Below, piece by piece: positions 61,327 through 64,000 of a DNA stretch of 64,000 nucleotides; the stretch's first letter is position 1; the number at the start of each line of letters is the position of its first letter. The stretch comes from a virus: positions 1 through 64,000 of IMG/VR virus record IMGVR_UViG_3300028569_000022, one strand, 5' to 3'. The position numbers and the translations under genes were made by a program. Below the pieces are notes generated by a model, which saw only the letters and a program-made list of their open reading frames with translations, did no database searches and had not been told where the DNA came from.

Positions 61327-63720
61327 TTAATTTTCTCTTCTTTCCTCTGGCTTATAATATACTATTCTGTTGTGTTCAATAGGACTAGCAAGAAGTACTG
61401 CTGGTCGCAAATTGCCTTTTCTGGTCTCTTGAAACATATGACTCATCCAAGTTTGTTCATAAGGATGTCCCCACTTTGTGTCCAAAAACATCTTTCTGTT
61501 TCCTTCTTTACCTACAATCATAGGCCAATTGGCATAATAAATTTCCCCATCAATATAAGCTAGCTCATCAACAACATCAATTTTATTGAAAATTGTTCGT
61601 GGGCAATTTAAATCGAGTCCTTGTACTGGTAATTTATCGTAGTGTGGCCACAATTCTGTTCTAACATGCTGAGGAACATTATACCATGAAACTTGCAAAT
61701 GATTGTCCATATAAACCTCAGTGAAGGTCAGCTTTAAAAAGTCAAATTCATCCTTAAGCATTATCTTATGGATTTTGTCGAACAAATTAGGTACATATTT
61801 CCTAAATCCATTTCTGCAAAACCCTGTGTTTTCAGGGGAAAACATGCCCATGTCATCCTCAAGAAAAATATAGTAATCACTGTCGGTTTGATCGAAATGT
61901 TCTGCTGCTCTGAGTCTGCCTCTATTAATCCCTAAATTCTCTCCAGTAACAATATGTTCAAAACCATACTCTTTACATATCTGCTCGTTTCCTTTTATTG
62001 CCTCTTCGTTATTAGAGTTATCAATTAAAAATTTCTTTGTTTTATCTAAAAACCCAGGATGCTGTTTATATTTTTCAAGTGTATATCTTACTTGTTGAGG
62101 AAAATTAAACGTGAGCATATACAGCGACGTTTTTAATTTAGATGTGTCTAAGCTCTTACGTATAAGAGCAACTCTGTCGTTCGGTATAGACTCTAATGCA
62201 ACCGCATTATTAATTAACGCTTGGACAAACTTGACAACTAAGCCGTTACCATCTAAAGCATATCGTCTATATTTCTCTGGCTCAACATATGACATAAGAG
62301 TGAAAACGCTCTCTTCAGTACCCATAAACCCTCCTCTAAGGGTCTTATCTAGCATTGAGTAATACAACCCATTAGCTTGGTTTATTATTTCTTTTCTTCC
62401 GCCAAACAATCCGCCTCGACATACATATTCGACTTTTTTCCCTGCATAACGATTCATTGCATTAAAATCAAATCCATGAATTTCTGTATTTGCTTCATAC
62501 GGATAGCTTAAAAACAAAAATGTATCGAGATGTGAAATTATGTTATCAAGAGCTCTGTGTTCTGAAAAATATGATTTGCCTACAGTATTCGTTATACCAG
62601 CGTCTATCCAAATAAAATATTCAGTATTAAACGGATTCCAAATCGTGACATCGTTGAGTAAAAACATCTTTGATTGAACAATCGGATTGTACCATTCTAA
62701 AGATGCTTGAGGACTATTCGATAGCCATCCTCCTTCTCCTGTTTGATTGTACCATAACGGATTAGTTCTAATCTCTTGAGTCTTATTCCAAAACGGAGCA
62801 TACATATTCCGTATATCTTCTAGCTCATAAATTTTAACGGAAGTATTTTCTCTCGAACGTTTTTCCCAAACTAAGTGTTCATATTCTTTAGGAATATAAA
62901 TAAACATGTTGGCAGGTGTGTCTAGTAAATTTTTAAAATGTTCTATGTAATGAGAAAAATCTCTTCCTTGACGATTTATATTCCACAGACCTGTAACGAT
63001 CGTTAGATTTTTATTTTGTATGTTGTTTATTGAAGTTGGCTCAGGCAACACACAACTTTCTCTAACTTTATTTAAATCCCAAAACGCGAGAACTTTTCTA
63101 TTTCCGTTTTCGAACCCATCAACTCTTACATCTTCTTCTAAATAGGCATCAGGTTCAGGAAAATTGAATGGGGAAGCAATTAAATTGACTGGATAAAACC
63201 TGCCGTATTCAACACCTTCATTTTCTCTGTGAACCTCTCCAGATTTGCAAGACGTCCACGTGTGATCATCTATCTTTTTAGCCCATGTAGTGCTTAGTAG
63301 GTATTTACAATTTGAATTTAATATATTGTGAATAACCTGCTTGCTGTTTTCTAACGGAAGATGACCTAACACATCCCGTACTATTAATAAATCCGCATCA
63401 GGTATTTTATCTGTAATTAAATCGAACTCAACAAAATTAGTGGTTTCGTTTCCGTAATTTTGTGTATTAGCTTCCACTGCCTTTTTAACTATATCTCCGC
63501 CAACATAACTTTCAAATGAAGAAACTAGTTCTTTCATCCAATTAAAATCTCCACACGGAATATCAACTACAGTTTTAATATTTTTTGCCGTAATAAGATC
63601 TTTTATTTTTTTTCTTAAAATTTTAGTTTCATCTAATGTGCTCCCAGGACCTGATCTACTCTCATTACTCCCGAAACCGTAATTTTCGTAGATGTTTGTA
63701 AAAACGTTTTTGTAATCCAT
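61327..63720 (-). CDS. Three-domain enzyme: methyltransferase, YibB-like glycosyltransferase and GT2-like glycosyltransferase
   Basis: 797 residues. Residues ~1-200 are a class I SAM methyltransferase: VVDIPCGDFNWMKELVSSF (motif I variant), YVGGDI, and LLIVRDVLGHLP. Residues ~235-500 resemble the HtrL/YibB family: LTIVTGLWNINRQGRD, IVQSKMFLLNDV, and FNTEYFIWIDAGITNT. Residues ~530-790 look like a GT-A transferase: SLYMLTFNFPQQVRYTLEKY, FLIDNSNN, GENLGINRGRLRAAEHFD and the metal-binding YIFLEDDMG. A single chain of this make-up could build and cap a short surface glycan. It lies 6 bases downstream of another methyltransferase-like gene. Whether its target is host or virion is unknown. Confidence 0.6.
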   Translation of the reverse strand: MDYKNVFTNIYENYGFGSNESRSGPGSTLDETKILRKKIKDLITAKNIKTVVDIPCGDFNWMKELVSSFESYVGGDIVKKAVEANTQNYGNETTNFVEFDLITDKIPDADLLIVRDVLGHLPLENSKQVIHNILNSNCKYLLSTTWAKKIDDHTWTSCKSGEVHRENEGVEYGRFYPVNLIASPFNFPEPDAYLEEDVRVDGFENGNRKVLAFWDLNKVRESCVLPEPTSINNIQNKNLTIVTGLWNINRQGRDFSHYIEHFKNLLDTPANMFIYIPKEYEHLVWEKRSRENTSVKIYELEDIRNMYAPFWNKTQEIRTNPLWYNQTGEGGWLSNSPQASLEWYNPIVQSKMFLLNDVTIWNPFNTEYFIWIDAGITNTVGKSYFSEHRALDNIISHLDTFLFLSYPYEANTEIHGFDFNAMNRYAGKKVEYVCRGGLFGGRKEIINQANGLYYSMLDKTLRGGFMGTEESVFTLMSYVEPEKYRRYALDGNGLVVKFVQALINNAVALESIPNDRVALIRKSLDTSKLKTSLYMLTFNFPQQVRYTLEKYKQHPGFLDKTKKFLIDNSNNEEAIKGNEQICKEYGFEHIVTGENLGINRGRLRAAEHFDQTDSDYYIFLEDDMGMFSPENTGFCRNGFRKYVPNLFDKIHKIMLKDEFDFLKLTFTEVYMDNHLQVSWYNVPQHVRTELWPHYDKLPVQGLDLNCPRTIFNKIDVVDELAYIDGEIYYANWPMIVGKEGNRKMFLDTKWGHPYEQTWMSHMFQETRKGNLRPAVLLASPIEHNRIVYYKPEERREN

Positions 63721-63726
63721 ATTGTA

Positions 63727-64000
63727 TTATTTTTTAATCTTGCATACCCATGCTGCCGGTGTAAATTGTTCTTGCATAAATGAATCTAAACAGTATTTGG
63801 CAACTGATTCTTGAATGTCTGAGTCTTGTATTTCATGCCAATTCCAAAATTTCATGTAAACAGTTTTTTTAAAATATTCAGGAGTGGAAGCATAATCGTG
63901 TGCCATAATTATGTCTCCTTGTTTTATATATCTAGACAATAAGTTAAATTCACCAATTTTCCAACCGCCGTCACACAACACTAGCGTTATTCCATCTTGC
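63727..64000 (-). CDS. SAM-dependent methyltransferase or hydroxylase-like protein, 5' end outside window
   Basis: About 90 residues are visible; the frame stays open to the end of the window, so an ATG inside is not the start. The segment ITLVLCDGGWKIGEFNLLSR followed by KQGDIIMAHDYA is the end of a Rossmann core found in phage and bacterial methyltransferases of the CmcI/TylF type ('vl.DG.H....v..dl..y...l..Gd.iv..D'). The last part is a variable cap. It is probably in one operon with the multidomain enzyme at 61327. Confidence 0.5.
   Translation of the reverse strand, partial: QDGITLVLCDGGWKIGEFNLLSRYIKQGDIIMAHDYASTPEYFKKTVYMKFWNWHEIQDSDIQESVAKYCLDSFMQEQFTPAAWVCKIKK

Overview
This window is a stretch of a large AT-rich tailed phage with a contractile, T4-type tail (myovirus). 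The evidence is a set of T4-like virion parts recognisable by sequence: baseplate wedge proteins gp53, gp25 and gp6, a probable gp27-like hub, a gp48/gp54-like tube initiator, a gp14-like neck protein and a probable gp16-like small terminase. They come with a gp44-type clamp loader, class I ribonucleotide reductase, a small heat-shock protein, and T4-type late promoters (variants of TATAAATA) in front of the virion genes. There is no integrase, and nothing in the window identifies the host. The combination of NrdA/NrdB, Hsp20 and T4-like structural genes is common in aquatic T4-like phages, so an aquatic bacterium is a reasonable guess and no more.

Layout. 1-8866: a giant repeat-rich protein cut by the window edge (tape-measure candidate), then tube initiator, gp53 and a hub-like protein. 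8900-11730: a two-gene sulfate-activation cassette (cysD and a cysN-cysC fusion), with codons visibly richer in G+C than the neighbours. 11804-14248: a small protein, a minus-strand operon (small protein, dUTPase-like protein, clamp loader) and a gp16-like small terminase. 14254-30347: two fibre-like proteins, gp25, gp6 and three very large or domain-rich virion proteins. 30383-36910: more fibre or decoration proteins on both strands, one with a tail-collar domain. 36948-41873: nucleotide metabolism, with nrdB followed by an nrdA gene broken in two by a split intein that has a free HNH homing-endonuclease gene between the halves, then a YdjM-like membrane protein and a small protein. 42029-53614: Hsp20, four adhesin-like structural proteins with PKD, LamG and propeller-like repeats, an acidic scaffold-like protein and neck genes. 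53680-64000: glycosyltransferase and methyltransferase genes, a set of small tail-fibre modules, a long coiled-coil fibre, a 400-base non-coding region with tandem dyads and two strong hairpins, a coiled-coil membrane protein and a three-domain glycan-modifying enzyme.

Together the genes build the tail, baseplate, neck and many host-contact fibres (by far the largest share of the DNA), supply nucleotides (NrdA/NrdB, dUTPase-like protein), support replication (clamp loader), activate sulfate to PAPS, and probably modify surface glycans. Fibre genes are built from a small set of reused modules. The most unusual items are the fractured nrdA with its intein and hairpin-fronted homing gene, the sulfate-activation cassette, and the near-constant 5-6 nt spacing between late-promoter octamers and start codons, which predicts leaderless late mRNAs.
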